DNA from: Musa acuminata AAA Group | Lineage: Eukaryota; Streptophyta; Magnoliopsida; Zingiberales; Musaceae | Length of the DNA: 64,000 nt | Assembly: GCF_036884655.1 (NCBI RefSeq) | Contig: NC_088337.1 | Location: forward strand, 33,462,501 to 33,526,500 | Reading direction: 5' to 3' | In this document: positions 25,081-36,253 of the stretch, in pieces | Layout: every line of letters starts with the position of its first letter | Numbering within the stretch: position 1 is the stretch's first letter | Translations under genes and position numbers: made by a program | The notes under the pieces: model-generated | The model's input: the letters and a program-made list of their open reading frames with translations, nothing else | Told to the model about the DNA's origin: nothing | The model's database searches: none

Positions 25081-26535
25081 AAATCATATCAGCAAAAGCC
25101 TAAATCTATCTCTTGGCAATCCATGGGCAAAAGCAGAATCACTCATGTCATCAACTTGAATTTTTCTTCCAAACCCATTAGTTTTAATCACATTTGACTT
25201 GTGTTCCACCTAATAGACCAATTTGTAAGTAATTAGATTTATATTTGTCAGCTTTAACACAAGATCTCAAGCTTCATATTTATGAAGAATATTCATTTCT
25301 TTATTTATGGCATCCTCCCGCACTGCGACTTCATGAAAATAAGTAGGCTCAAGATGGTACTCCCCCCATCGCTTTACCCCATTATTGGTGACGAAAAAAT
25401 AGCTAAGTAGATACCAATGAGGAAGTAGATGAGCCAAAATCTATTGACGCATTAGATGACAAAAGGAATCTCAACCATAAATTTTAAACATATATCACTT
25501 TCATTATTATGATTAATATTTTTAAAAGAAATTACTTGTGAAAGATAATAACAAGAAACTTCATCAAACATAACATCTCGAGATACCACATACTTGTGTT
25601 TGTGGATCCATACATTTTCAACCTTTCTTCATTTTATTATAACCAATAAAAATACATTTCTTGGTCTTAGCATCAAGCTTACTTCTTTTTTAGTCTGGTA
25701 TATGAATATAGCATGGAGAATCAAATACTCTGAAATGTCTAACATTTGGTCTATCACCAAACATAAGCTCACATGGAGACTTCAAATTGATTGAACTAAG
25801 AGGAATTCAATTAATAACATAAGTTATATATGTCATACCTTCTACCTATATGGCTTTAGGTAAATTGTTTGCATGAAGCCAATAGTTACAAGTCTCCATA
25901 AGATGTCAAATCTTTCGTTCAGTCATACTATTTTGTTGTAGTGTATTTGTGTATGTAAGTTTCTTTTTTATGTTATATTCTTTGCAAAAAGAATAGAATC
26001 TATAGAAGTGAACTCTCCGTTATTATCGGTGCGTAATCTTTTAATTTTTCTTTCAAGAGTAGTTTCAACTGTTAACTTAAACGGTTGAAATTTTTAAAAA
26101 AACTTCTAATTTTTTTCTCACAAAATAGACCCAAGTGAACCTCCTAAAATCATCAATAAAGAGAAGCATATAACGAGAACCTAAATAAGATGATGTTTGA
26201 GTAGGGCTCATTAGATTGTTATGAATAAACTTTAAGGGGAATTTACATCTTGAAAGTAATCTATCAAAAGGCTGCCTATATGCTTTGCCATATTGACAAC
26301 CTTCATAAACATCATTACTTCTAGAACTAATAAGTTAGGAATATCATTTACTAAGCTTTTTTGCATCATAATCTTTAATTTAAAAAAAAATTATATGACC
26401 AAGTCTAGTATGCTAGATTAGATTGATGCACCATCATTTGTACTCATCTTAACAACATAAGAGTTTGATGCACCATCATTTAAAATGTAAAATATTAATT
26501 TATCATCTTTCAAAATATATTTTAATTTTTTAACA
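25081..26535 (-). mobile_element. Decayed Ty1/copia fragment, second copy
   Basis: The stretch 25081-25840 is the duplicate of 12805-13530 at the other fragment. This copy continues with about 690 bp more of minus-strand integrase-like sequence (25840-26520) that is deleted from the first. It includes the regions that in intact copia precede the integrase C-terminus. All frames are broken. It joins the P450 exon fragment at the same point (AACAGTGTTTTCTTA) as the first copy. Confidence 0.8.
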
Positions 26536-26789
26536 GTGTTTTCTTAAGAATATTGTCTCCAGCAATTCTCGTGGAAGTAATAAAGGCAGGGGTGGATATG
26601 CAGGCGGAACACTTCCTTGATGATAGCTTTCAAATGGATCATAACGTTAAGCTCCACCTCTCTTACTTGTCCTTCTCCTTGTCTAACTTGGTCTTGTAAT
26701 TTTCTCATCGCTTTTGGACTCCATTCGAGCTCCATCATGGCGTCCTCCAGGGTAACATACCATGAATGTGTACCAGCACTGAACATATC
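26536..26789 (-). pseudogene. CYP71A-like exon 2 fragment fused to copia, second copy
   Basis: It is nearly identical to 13551-13806, with the same acceptor (CATATC at 26784-26789), the same FSAGTHS I-helix variant, the same frame change and the same end point. It keeps MELEWSPKAM where the first copy has MEPVLSPKAM. Both clearly descend from one fusion that was later duplicated. Confidence 0.85.
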
Positions 26790-27616
26790 CTGCGAATTAA
26801 ATTTGTTGAATAAACGAGAGCCCATTTGATATATCTTTTTTTCAAAAATTTTCATAGAATAATTTTTTATCCAAAAGATGATATTGGTCTCTTAATCTTC
26901 GTCTCATCTATCCCATCTCTGCTTGTACTATCGCTCATCACTCTTTATTGTTACCATAGTCATCCTCACTCACAAGCCCCAACCCCCTCTGTCAATGTGA
27001 CAATGGGGATGGCGAAGCAAGGACGATTGATCCGCATGCCTCGATCGTCTCCTTCGCTCCACTATCCCTACCTTTATCGTCTTCGCTTGCCATTATCAAG
27101 ATGTTCGATCATTGTCATCCTCGTCACTAAATGCACTCTCTCATTGTCGATCTGGCCGAAGTTTGTCTCATACTTTACTAAAAAAAAAAAAAAAATCTTC
27201 TTCATAACGAGCGGGCAGATGAGAACTTTTTTTCTTCTTCGTTTCTAAGAATACAAATGGGTTTTTGTCATAAACTATTAGATCAATAGTAAAACAGATA
27301 ATAAATTTAAAAATAAATTAGAAAACAAAAGTTAGCTTATGTTGTCGAGTACAAGTTTATAAATTAAAAAAAAAATTTATGAATGACAGGCATATAAATT
27401 CAAAATAAGAATATCCTCTGTCACTACATAGTTTCCAATGATCTTTGGTGATTCAACTCATACTATCGCAAGGACAACGAATATGCACACACATGAACAC
27501 AAACTTGAGTTCTCTCTTCTATTTTCAAAGCTTATGAAATTTTAATCTCATAATAAAGGATACTCTGACTTTAAAGTGTCAAAGGAGATGGATTGTTTAA
27601 AAGTTCTTGAGATTTT
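26790..27616. repeat. Spacer and truncated CYP71A 3'-flank block A, copy 4
   Basis: The stretch 26790-27140 matches 13807-14160. The stretch 27165-27616 matches block A from about 3940 to 4407. Block A then ends abruptly at GAGATTTTG, about 365 bp before the stop codon of a CYP71A gene would be expected. Inverted CYP71D-derived DNA follows. Confidence 0.82.
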
Positions 27617-28958
27617 GCAGAAACAAGGTGCCACCTTCGCTTCCCGTCCCGAGCTCGCCGCAACGCAGGTGATTCTCTATGGCGCCTCCGACATCGGCTG
27701 GTCCCCCTTCACGGAGCTGCTCGGCGCCAAGCGCACCCGTTCCTCTACTCCGTCAGGATGGAACTGACCCATGAGCTGATGAGAGACATCTCCAGGTGAG
27801 AAACAGCACCCGTCAACCTGAGCGACAAGCTGTTCCGTCTCTCCAACGCCATCGTCTGCCGAGCGGCGGCTTCACCGTCGGATGGACAGAGGTCCAACGC
27901 GAGATACTCGAGGAGGGGATCCCAATGAGAGGTATAATTCTTTATTTTTTTCTTAATAATTTTGATTTATATTTTAAAAATGTTTAATATTATAATTATA
28001 AATTATAAATTCTTAATCCCAATCCCATCCAGAGGATCCCGATAAGGGGTATAATCTTTTATTCCTTTTTTAAACCATAGTTTTGATTCATGTTTTTAAA
28101 ATCTTTAATATTATAATTATTATAATTTTTATGATGCATGATAATATTTAAAATTTAAAAGTTTATGATTAATAAATAATAATCTTACATTAACTCATCT
28201 AATAATAATAATAAATAACTCACGGAATTATACTGTGACTATTGATTGCTCTTCTCCCTCCCAACATTAGTGGAAGAGGGAGAGTTATAAATAATGTATT
28301 AATTATATATGTTATAAACTTACCGTTGAAAGCAAAGCATCTCAACCTTCCTTAAGAAAATGTCATATATGTTTAATTCTACCGAAATTCTTTTTATTTT
28401 TATTTTTGGTCTCGTTGCTGCTTTCTGAATTGGATTCGGGCTTCTCAACTTTGTTTTAAAGGTTATCCTCGTGACATATATATATATATATATATTACCA
28501 TAAAATTGGAAACCTCATATTCTTAGTCATTTAAAGGCAAGCAAGATGAGGGCGAGTGCTCCTTGAAAGCAAAGCCTATCATTTTTTGTTATAGCGACTC
28601 TCCCTAATTTGATAACCACAACTCAATACTCACATTTATTAGTTAATACTTGTATATTCTCAACAATCAATAAATAATATTTTATATTGTAGAAATATTA
28701 TTCTCTTAACTGCAAGTCTCTGATATGTCACATTTCTTTTCAAATCTTGCTTGAAATCTGAAATTAATTTGAATGAGGAAGTGAGTGAGTTTTATGGAAC
28801 ACTACGTTTTATTTCTTTCGAGCCCTTTTGATTTGAGAAAGAAATCCATCATAATTTTACATCTCCAATATTTTTTTTTAATATAAGAACATTAATAAAC
28901 TTGTCTTCTTTTGAATGTGATTAGTCTTTTAAATCTATTGGCATAGCTTTTAACTCTG

Positions 28959-29000
<42 letters not shown>

Positions 29001-29220
29001 TCATATTCTCCGATGACAGAACCTCCGTTCTTGGAGGGCCTAAGCTAAGAGTTTAACGTTTAACTCTGATAAAGAGATAGATATATTCCTTCTTCTACTG
29101 AGACTCTTCAGCCAATTTGATCCTCTATCGAGCAAGAGGAGGATGGAGGTCAAAGCCATCCGTCCGTCTTTGGGTCATCCAATCAAGTTTGCTATCATTG
29201 CAGCTGTTGTTTGTGGATCC
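27617..29220 (+). repeat. Inverted-repeat arm 1, left part
   Basis: This is the reverse complement of about 47046-48718, with long stretches that look 98% identical or better by eye. It includes a P450 fragment (27619-27925), an AT tract (about 28478-28496) and a CT tract (about 28967-28996). Arm 1 is interrupted at 29220 by the Tat element and resumes at 39309. Between 27926 and 29220 there is no gene. Confidence 0.88.
27619..27925 (+). pseudogene. CYP71D-like P450 fragment on the plus strand (inverted)
   Basis: It encodes ATFASRPELAATQVILYGAS, then DIGWSPF, then skips about 42 bp compared with 48590-48640 and continues as TELLGAKRTR, with further frame changes. It ends in intron-like AT-rich DNA after GAGGTATAA. 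It is the only P450 piece on the plus strand, as expected if the segment was inverted. Confidence 0.85.
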
Positions 29221-29910
29221 TGATGCGGTCTGCACCCGTTTAAGTCGTGATCTCGGGACGTCACGGCTCGGTTCAAGGGTCCGGATGCCGGAGGTCACGG
29301 GTCGATCCTCCTGGTGTCTTCGGGGTGAGCGCTCATAGCCAGCCGGCCTGCGTGTGATCCTTCGTGGTAGTCAGCTGCGGTCTCCCAGCAACGTGGTCGC
29401 CGTGTACCTGCACACAAGTCGGACCGTCCTCTGGGCCCGACCCCTCCGACGGTCTAGTTAGTCGACGAGAAGGGGGTTTTTTTGTCTTCCCCCCTTGGCC
29501 TTTTGGCCCTGGACTCTTTTATAGTTTCGGTTTGATATTACCTGATGTTCCTGCTTGTCAGAACGGGGTCGTGCCTCTGACTGGATTTGACGTTGCCATT
29601 AGGGTGGCGTGTCGGATCATCCGGCCGCAGGGTATGGGCGGCATCGATCGTCGCCCTCTGCGTTTGAGTGAACGTGTTGGGTGTGGGCGAGGGAGTCGCT
29701 GGCGGGGGGGGGGGGGGGGGGGTGACGCGGAGACGTCGAGTCGACATTAATGCCCGTTCATTCGGACAGGGTGCGGCCTGCGCGCGGAGGACATCGTGGC
29801 ATGTCGCGTCGCCATCACTCCCTGAGGGGAGTCTTTTCTACTGTCCCGCCCTGGGATGACTGGCGTCATGGTCCATGTCCCCGTTGACCTTCATGGTGAT
29901 TCCCCTATCA
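29221..29910 (-). repeat. Tat element 3' LTR (left copy)
   Basis: 690 bp with ends TGAT and ATCA. A minus-strand TATA box (CTATAAAAG) sits at about 29517-29525. A run of about 20 G (about 29703-29722) makes it longer than the right LTR. Confidence 0.93.
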
Positions 29911-29925
29911 CTCCCCCCCCCCCCC
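29911..29925 (-). other. Polypurine tract of the Tat element
   Basis: On the minus strand this is a G-rich run ending in GAG immediately before the 3' LTR. That is where plus-strand DNA priming is expected. Confidence 0.75.
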
Positions 29926-30014
29926 AGGCGGAGGTTTGCTGCATTGGTCTTTAGGGTTTCGTGGACAGAGGGCGTCCTCGTGCGTTTGGAAAGGGAAACC
30001 ATAAGTCCGAGCGA

Positions 30015-30690
30015 CTCGGAATGACTGGATCGTCGAGTTGCAGGTCGGGAACTGAACTGGAACGACTCGGGACGCCGAGGTCGTCGAGTCGTAGGTCAGA
30101 AACGGCACTGGGACGACTCTGAACGAGGGGATCGTCGAGTCGTAGGTCGGAATTTGAACTGGAACGACTCGGGATGACTGGATCATCGAGTTGCAGGTCG
30201 GGAACTGAACTGGAACGACTCGGGACGCCGAGGTCGTCGAGTCGTAGGTCGGAATTTGAACTGGAACGACTCGGGATGACTAGATCATCGAGTCGCAGGT
30301 CGGAACCTGAACTGGAACGACTCGAAATGACTGGATCATCGAGTCGCAGGTCGGGAACTGAACTGGAACGACTCGAAATGACTGGATCATCGAGTCGCAG
30401 GTCGGAACCTGAACTGGAACGACTCGGGATGACTGGATCATCGAGTCGCAGGTCGGAACCTGAACTGGAACGACTCGAAATGCCGAGGTTGTCGAGTCGT
30501 AGGTCGGAATTTGAACTGGAACGACTCGGGATGACTGGATCATCGAGTCGCAGGTCGGAACCTGAACTGGAACGACTCGAAATGACTGGATCATCGAGTC
30601 GCAGGTCGGGAACTGAACTGGAACGACTCGGGACGCCGAGGTCGTCGAGTCGTAGGTCGGAATTTGAACTGGAACGACTCGGAACGAGGG
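30015..30690. repeat. 51-bp minisatellite inside the Tat element
   Basis: There are about 13 tandem units of 51 bp (17 codons), each containing CTGGAACGACTCGG and a GTCGAGTCG motif. Because 51 is a multiple of three, a plus-strand frame and two minus-strand frames stay open across most of the array. Unit variants alternate: GATGACTGGATCATC versus GACGCCGAGGTCGTC, and GGAACCTGAA versus GGAATTTGAA. Tat elements often carry tandem repeats between integrase and 3' LTR. I do not call the open frames genes. Confidence 0.93.
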
Positions 30691-30973
30691 GATCGTCGTG
30701 TCTGGGACACAGGTCTTTCGCGTACCCGGGAGTTATTGCTTTGCTGTCTTCCGCGGGCGGGAAGGTGGGCGCCATGAGTTGTGGCGATGGGACGTGCGGC
30801 GCTGTGCGCCACGCGGCGCTCCGAGGGAGTGCGGTGTGGCTCCTGGGGATCAGGTTCCCTTGGGCGGGTTCTCCGAAGTCGGCGGGCGCGGGATTCTGAG
30901 GTGCCCTGCTGGCTTCGGGGGCTGCAACTTGCCTTTTCTTCCTTGGGAAGCTCGACCGTCGCCAGCGACTCCT

Positions 30974-30983
30974 TATATATAAG
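30974..30983 (+). promoter_or_regulatory. Candidate TATA box for the antisense ORF
   Basis: TATATATAAG lies on the plus strand 110-120 bp before the first ATG of the antisense ORF (31093), followed by a short palindromic stretch around CCCCCGGGG. It could drive transcription opposite to the retroelement's own RNA. Confidence 0.4.
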
Positions 30984-31092
30984 CTTTCCCCCGGGGAAGC
31001 TTCCCTGTGATCGCTTGCCTGCCGTTGTTCTGTCCGGCCGCTGCCGTTTGTTCTTTCTCGACTCAGGCCCTTCTCGCTACCCTGAGGTTAGG

Positions 31093-33147
31093 ATGTCTTC
31101 GTCTTCTTCCTCCTCTCTTTCAACCTCTACCTCTTCTTCCGAGCGCCCTGGGGTTAGGCACTTGTCTCCGGGGAGCGTCCCCTTAGAGGTGGGAGGGAGT
31201 TCCGCCCTGCTTGAGAAGTTCAAGCAGTGGCATGACGTGGACTCGGTGGTGACGGAGGAGTTCCTGGGGGAGCTCCGGACTCGTTACTGGATCCCGGAGG
31301 GTTATACCCTGTTCGCCCCCCGTCCGGGCCAGCGCCCGTATGACTAATTTCCGCAGGGGTTTGGTCTGACGGCGGGCGCTCTCGAGGCGGGGTTACGTTT
31401 CCCACTTCATCCCGTGATTGAGGATTGTCTTCGTAAGTGGGGCATATCACCATCTCAGATGGCGCCAAATTCGTGGCGCTATCTAGTCGTCTTCCTCGGA
31501 GAGTGTCGGGCGGCCGGGGTAGATCCGTCCAGGGATCTATTTCTGGCTTGCTTTCGACTGTGTCGGGGTCGGGGCGGCTACTACCTGTCCGCACGTAGTG
31601 GGTTCAGGATCAGCGGCGCCCCTTCCAGTAATAAAGGCTAGAAGAGTCGCTTCTTCTTCGTCAGCTGTAGTCGGGGGTGGGGCTTCAGCACCGGATGGAC
31701 TTCCCACACGGTCGACAACGTCCTCCCGATGCTTTCGGGCAGAGAGTCGGTGGAGCTAGATCGTTTGAGGGGCATCCTGTCCTCTTCTCGGATGATCAAA
31801 AAGATGACCGAGGAGTGGCTGGCTGACGTAGGGTTGAGCCCGGTTGCTGGGGGTATGGTTGCCTTCACGTCATGTGTCTTCTCTTCTTTGTCTTGAGTCA
31901 TTTGATCGATCAGATCTCCTTTTGCAGGGATGGTGAACTTTCAGTCCGTGAAGAAGGCGTCGCTCTCCCGACCGACCGCGTCTCAACCACAGGGTGGTGC
32001 TGGCTCCGGAGAGATCCCAAAGAGGGGCGCGCCTGAGACCGTGCCGACTTCTCCGACCACGAGTCGGCCGGGGAAGAAACTGAAAACTGCGGTCAAGAAA
32101 GTGTCTGCGCGTTCGGCCGCTCGGGAGCGTGGCGCCGCGGGGTCGACGGGGGCCGCCCCGTCGGGGCAAGCGGCGGGGACCGCTAGGGGAAAGGAGGCGG
32201 TCGAGCCGGCTGGTGGCGACCCGGCTCAAGGGGCATCGGTACGCCCGAGGTCGATGCGGGACCTGTGCCGCGTCAGCCGGTTGGGGGACGAGGAGTACCA
32301 GGCCCCGATCATGGCCAACCTCCCTACCGGCGCAGCGGGAGCCTCCTACGTCCCTCAGTGGCCCGGGCTTAAGACAGACAGCAAGGTCTGGGCCGACGGA
32401 TCGACGGCTCAGGAGTTTATCCGGGGGGCGCTTCACCCGCTGCTGGCCAAAGAACTTTATGGCTCCACCTCGGAGGTGTTGGCGGAACGGGCGGCGAAAT
32501 CCCTGGTGTGGGTGAGTGACGCCCTTGCTTCTCCCGTTTATCCGTTACTTTGGGTGTTGATGCTGACCTGGGTGCAGGGCCAACACTATGCCATGGCGCT
32601 GATCGATCGAGTCCTTGATGCCGGGCGGCTGATCGAGCGACAGTCGAGCACTTACGCCGCGCTTCGTCTTGAGAACCAGGAGCTGAGGCAGTCGTTCGGC
32701 CCGGAGGCCGTGGCAGCGGTTGAGCAGCGCGCCTCGGTGCTGGACGAAGGGGTGAAGCGCCTGAAGGGCGAGCTGGAGGAGAGCCAGGCTCGCGCCCGAA
32801 CGCTGGACGACGAACTCCAGACGCTCTCCAATGATGTTGAGTCCGCGCGGTCAGCCGCTTGGGCCGCCGAGGCAGCCTTGAAGGAGGAACAACAGGCTCT
32901 GCCCGAGCGGATAGAGAGGGCGATCGCTGAGTACAAGACATCGGACGGGTTCGAGCACGGCCTGGTGAGGTTAGGGCGGGCGACGTACGAGTTCGGGTAC
33001 CGAGTAGCCTGTGCTCGCGCCCGCTCGAGTCATCCGGAGTGGGAGTTGGAGTCGGATCCCTTCGCCGACCATCCCGCGGACGAGGCGGTGGATATGCCGG
33101 CGAGCGTCCCCTTTGATGACGGGCCCGAGACACCCCCTCCGTGTTGA
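31093..33147 (+). pseudogene. Antisense extra ORF of the Tat element (gypsy-type transposon protein family)
   Basis: It runs opposite to gag-pol, between integrase and the 3' LTR. Starting at ATG 31093 it has a Ser-rich start, then a globular part (RTRYWIPEGYTLFAPRPG, FGLTAGALEAGLRFPLHP, SWRYLVVFLGECR) like the plant 'putative gypsy type transposon' family. A coiled-coil stretch (about 32690-32930) and a tail with a GYRVACAR motif follow. Two introns are likely: 31853-31927 (GTATGG...TTGCAG, phase 1) and 32512-32577 (GTGAGT...TGCAG, 22 codons, no stop). The frame is broken by TAA at 31345 and TAG at 31639. Its role is not known; such ORFs occur across Tat elements. Confidence 0.75.
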
Positions 33148-33295
33148 TGTTTCTTTTTGTTTTGGGTCGGGTTGGATTTTTGGGTCTTTGTATCGCCAAC
33201 CCAATGTTTGTATGAATCTTTTCATAATGGAAACAACTTATTCTGGCTATTGTCCTGCGCATCCGGCGTGATATACGTCTCTGCTTGGTTTTTTC

Positions 33296-36253
33296 TTACG
33301 GGTAGAATTTCTTCAGATTCATTGCGTTCCAGGTCCTTGGGAGGCGGCTTCCTTCCATAGTCTCGAGCCGGTAGGTCCCTTCTCGGACCATATCGTAGAC
33401 TCTGTACGGGCCCTCCCAGTTGGGCGCGAGCTTGCCTCCCGCCCGGGTCGGGTCGGTTACTTCCACCTTACGGAGAACGAGGTCTCTGATCTCGATTGGG
33501 CGAGGACGGACTCTTCGGTTGTACATTCGTGCCACGGCCTTTTTATAGGTCAGGGCGTGCAGGTGGGCCTCGGTTCTTCTTTCCTCGAGGAGGTCTAAGC
33601 GTGCCCTCAGGCCCTCCTCGAAATCCGCTTGCTTGTAATCCGAGGTGCGAAAGGTTGGGAATACCACTTCGGGCGGTAGGACTGCTTCAGTCCCGAATGC
33701 AAGGCTGAACGGGGATTCGCCTGAAGCTGTTTTCGGGGTAGTCCGCATCGCCCAAAGAACGCTCGCCAGTTCGTCTACCCAAGCTCCGAGTGCGCCTGAG
33801 ACTCGTCTCCTGAGGCCTTCCAGAACCGCCCGATTCATTACCTCGGCCTGTCCGTTGGTCTGAGGGTGTGCCACCGAGCTAAACTTCAATTGTATTCCGT
33901 ACGACGAGCAGTAAGCCTTAAACTTCGCGTTGTTGAACTGGGCCCCATTGTCGGTGATAATGGCCCTCGGGATCCCGAACCGAGTGATGATGTTCTTCCA
34001 CGTAAAGCCTTGAACTTGCTTCTCGGTGATGGAGGCCAGTGGTTCGGCCTCAACCCATTTTGTGAAATAATCCACCCCGACAATGAGGAAACGTCGTTGC
34101 CCCGAGGCCTGAGGGAAAGGACCGAGGAGATCGAATCCCCACTGGGCGAATGGCCAAGCGACTTCCATCGAGTTGAGAGGGACCGCCGGTTGATGCTGCA
34201 GTCGGGCGTGCCGTTGGCACGGTTGGCATTGCCGCACGTATGCCGCAGCGTCTCGGCGCATTGTTGGCCAGTAGTATCCCTGTCGGAGGGCCTTGAAGGC
34301 CAAGGTCCGACCCCAAATATGCTCCCCACAAATTCCCTCGTGGAGCTCGGCGAGGACGGTGTGGGCCTCGGGGGGCGTGAGGCAGAGCAAGAGTGGCTGT
34401 GAGAAACCTCTACGGTACAGCTTCCCACCGATCAAGCTATACCAGGCCTGCGTTCGCCTCAATCGTCTAGCCGCCGCCGGGTCATCGGGCTCCGTCCCAT
34501 TCATCTTGAAGCGGAGTATCTCCTCCATCCAGTTCGGTGGGGTTCGGGTACTGACGACGCCGCAGGATGGTATGGTCGGCGCTGCTATGGGCTCGATCAC
34601 GGAGGCTTTTTCTAAACCCCGTGCGGAGGCTGCTTTTGCCAAAGCGTCGGCGGATGCGTTTTGGACCCGGGGCACTTGTGTGATTGAGAACCGGCTGAAG
34701 AGACGGGCGAGCCGCTGTGTTTCCGCCAAGTATGATGCCATCGTGGGGTCCCGGGCCTCGTAGCTCCCATTCACGTGCCCTGTCACCAGCTGAGAGTCGT
34801 TGAATACCTCAAGGTTGTCTACCTGCATCTCCAAGGCGAGGCGTAGGCCATGTAGTAGTGCCTCGTATTCGGCTTCGTTGTTGGTGGCTTGGAATTGCAG
34901 TCGGATGGACCTTTCGTAGGTTTCCCCAGTAGGGCTTTTAAGGATGAGGCCGACTCCGGCCGCACCGGTGACGGCGGAGCCGTCAACATGCAGGGTCCAC
35001 GCGCGGTCGGTATCCTTGCGTCCCTCTGCACAATTCTCGGGCGTTAGTTCAGAGATGAAGTCGGTCAGTACCTGGGCTTTTATGGCGTTTCGCGGAGAGT
35101 ATTGGATGTCGAACTCGCTGAGCTCGACCGACCATCGTAACATTCGCCCCGACACGTCGAACTTGGATAGGATTTTCTGCAGCGGCTGGTCGGTGATGAC
35201 TTTGATTGTGTGGGACTGGAAATATGGGCGTAGCTTTCGCGCTGTCCTCACCAACGCCAGAGCCAGCCTTTCGATGGGGGGGTACCGTGCCTCGGCCCCG
35301 GCGAGGACGTGGCTGACGTAATATATGGGCTGCTGCTGCGGCGGTGTTTCTCGGACCAGCACCGAGCTAACTGCCCGCGCTGACGCCGCCAAGTAAAGGC
35401 TCAAGGTTTCTCCTGGCTCAGGGGAAGCGAGTCGGGGCAAGCGGGCAAGGTATACCTTCAGGTTTTCAAAAGCTTCCTCGCACTCGGGTGTCCAGGTGAA
35501 GTTGTTGACTTGCTGCATGGCATGGAAGAAAGGTAGGCACCTGTCGCCCAACCTGGATATGAATCTACTGAGTGCCGCCAGTTTCCCTGTGAGACATTGT
35601 ACTTCTTTGACGGATCGGGGTGAGCGCATCCGGGTTATGGCCCGTACCTTCTCCGGGTTGGCGTCTATTCCCCTCTGGTGGATGACGAAGCCAAGGAATC
35701 TTCCCGAGCTAACCCCGAAGACGCACTTCGCGAGGTTCAAACGCATATGGAATCGTTTGAGGGTCTGAAAAGTTTCTGCCAAGTCGGCCAGGTGCGCCTC
35801 CACGGTTTTGCTTTTTACGATCATGTCGTCCACATATATTTCCATGTTCCTGCCGATCTGGCGTCTGAACAGCTTGTCGACCATCCTCTGGTAGGTCGCC
35901 CCAGCGTTCTTTAAGCCGAACGACATCACCTTGTAGCAATATATTCCTCTGTCGGTGATGAAAGCTGTATTCTCCTGGTCCGCTGGTGCCATGCGGATTT
36001 GGTTATAGCCCAAGTATGCGTCCAAGAAGGTAAGGAGTTCGTAGCCGGAGGTGGCGACGACTAGCTGATCTATTTTCGGGAGTGGGTAATAGTCTTTGGG
36101 GCACGCCCGGTTGAGATTGGTGTAGTCAACGCACATCCGCCAGCTTCCATTAGGCTTTTTAACGAGGACTACATTTGACAGCCACTGGGGGTACTTTACT
36201 TCGGAAATGAATCCGGCCTCTGTCAACCGGTCGACCTCTTCGCTGATCGCCTT
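33296..36253 (-). CDS. Tat pol region: RT, two RNase H domains, integrase
   Basis: About 985 codons stay open from just after a stop at 36254-36256 to TAA at 33296. In order: reverse transcriptase with MCVDYTNLNRACPKD and the catalytic YVDD (about 35825-35836); a gypsy-type RNase H (YYVSHVLAGAEARYPPIE); an archaeal-type RNase H (WTLHVDGSAV, NNEAEYEALLHGL); and an integrase with an HHCC finger (CQPCQRH), ITDNGAQF and the catalytic-Glu segment QTNGQAEVMN. The second RNase H is the hallmark of the Tat lineage. No stop or shift interrupts these domains, so the enzymes may still be intact. The polyprotein start lies upstream in gag. Confidence 0.93.
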   Translation of the reverse strand, partial: KAISEEVDRLTEAGFISEVKYPQWLSNVVLVKKPNGSWRMCVDYTNLNRACPKDYYPLPKIDQLVVATSGYELLTFLDAYLGYNQIRMAPADQENTAFITDRGIYCYKVMSFGLKNAGATYQRMVDKLFRRQIGRNMEIYVDDMIVKSKTVEAHLADLAETFQTLKRFHMRLNLAKCVFGVSSGRFLGFVIHQRGIDANPEKVRAITRMRSPRSVKEVQCLTGKLAALSRFISRLGDRCLPFFHAMQQVNNFTWTPECEEAFENLKVYLARLPRLASPEPGETLSLYLAASARAVSSVLVRETPPQQQPIYYVSHVLAGAEARYPPIERLALALVRTARKLRPYFQSHTIKVITDQPLQKILSKFDVSGRMLRWSVELSEFDIQYSPRNAIKAQVLTDFISELTPENCAEGRKDTDRAWTLHVDGSAVTGAAGVGLILKSPTGETYERSIRLQFQATNNEAEYEALLHGLRLALEMQVDNLEVFNDSQLVTGHVNGSYEARDPTMASYLAETQRLARLFSRFSITQVPRVQNASADALAKAASARGLEKASVIEPIAAPTIPSCGVVSTRTPPNWMEEILRFKMNGTEPDDPAAARRLRRTQAWYSLIGGKLYRRGFSQPLLLCLTPPEAHTVLAELHEGICGEHIWGRTLAFKALRQGYYWPTMRRDAAAYVRQCQPCQRHARLQHQPAVPLNSMEVAWPFAQWGFDLLGPFPQASGQRRFLIVGVDYFTKWVEAEPLASITEKQVQGFTWKNIITRFGIPRAIITDNGAQFNNAKFKAYCSSYGIQLKFSSVAHPQTNGQAEVMNRAVLEGLRRRVSGALGAWVDELASVLWAMRTTPKTASGESPFSLAFGTEAVLPPEVVFPTFRTSDYKQADFEEGLRARLDLLEERRTEAHLHALTYKKAVARMYNRRVRPRPIEIRDLVLRKVEVTDPTRAGGKLAPNWEGPYRVYDMVREGTYRLETMEGSRLPRTWNAMNLKKFYP

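Noticed and set aside
30174..30899. Long ORFs across the 51-bp minisatellite on both strands
   Set aside because: They follow automatically from a repeat unit divisible by three that lacks stops.
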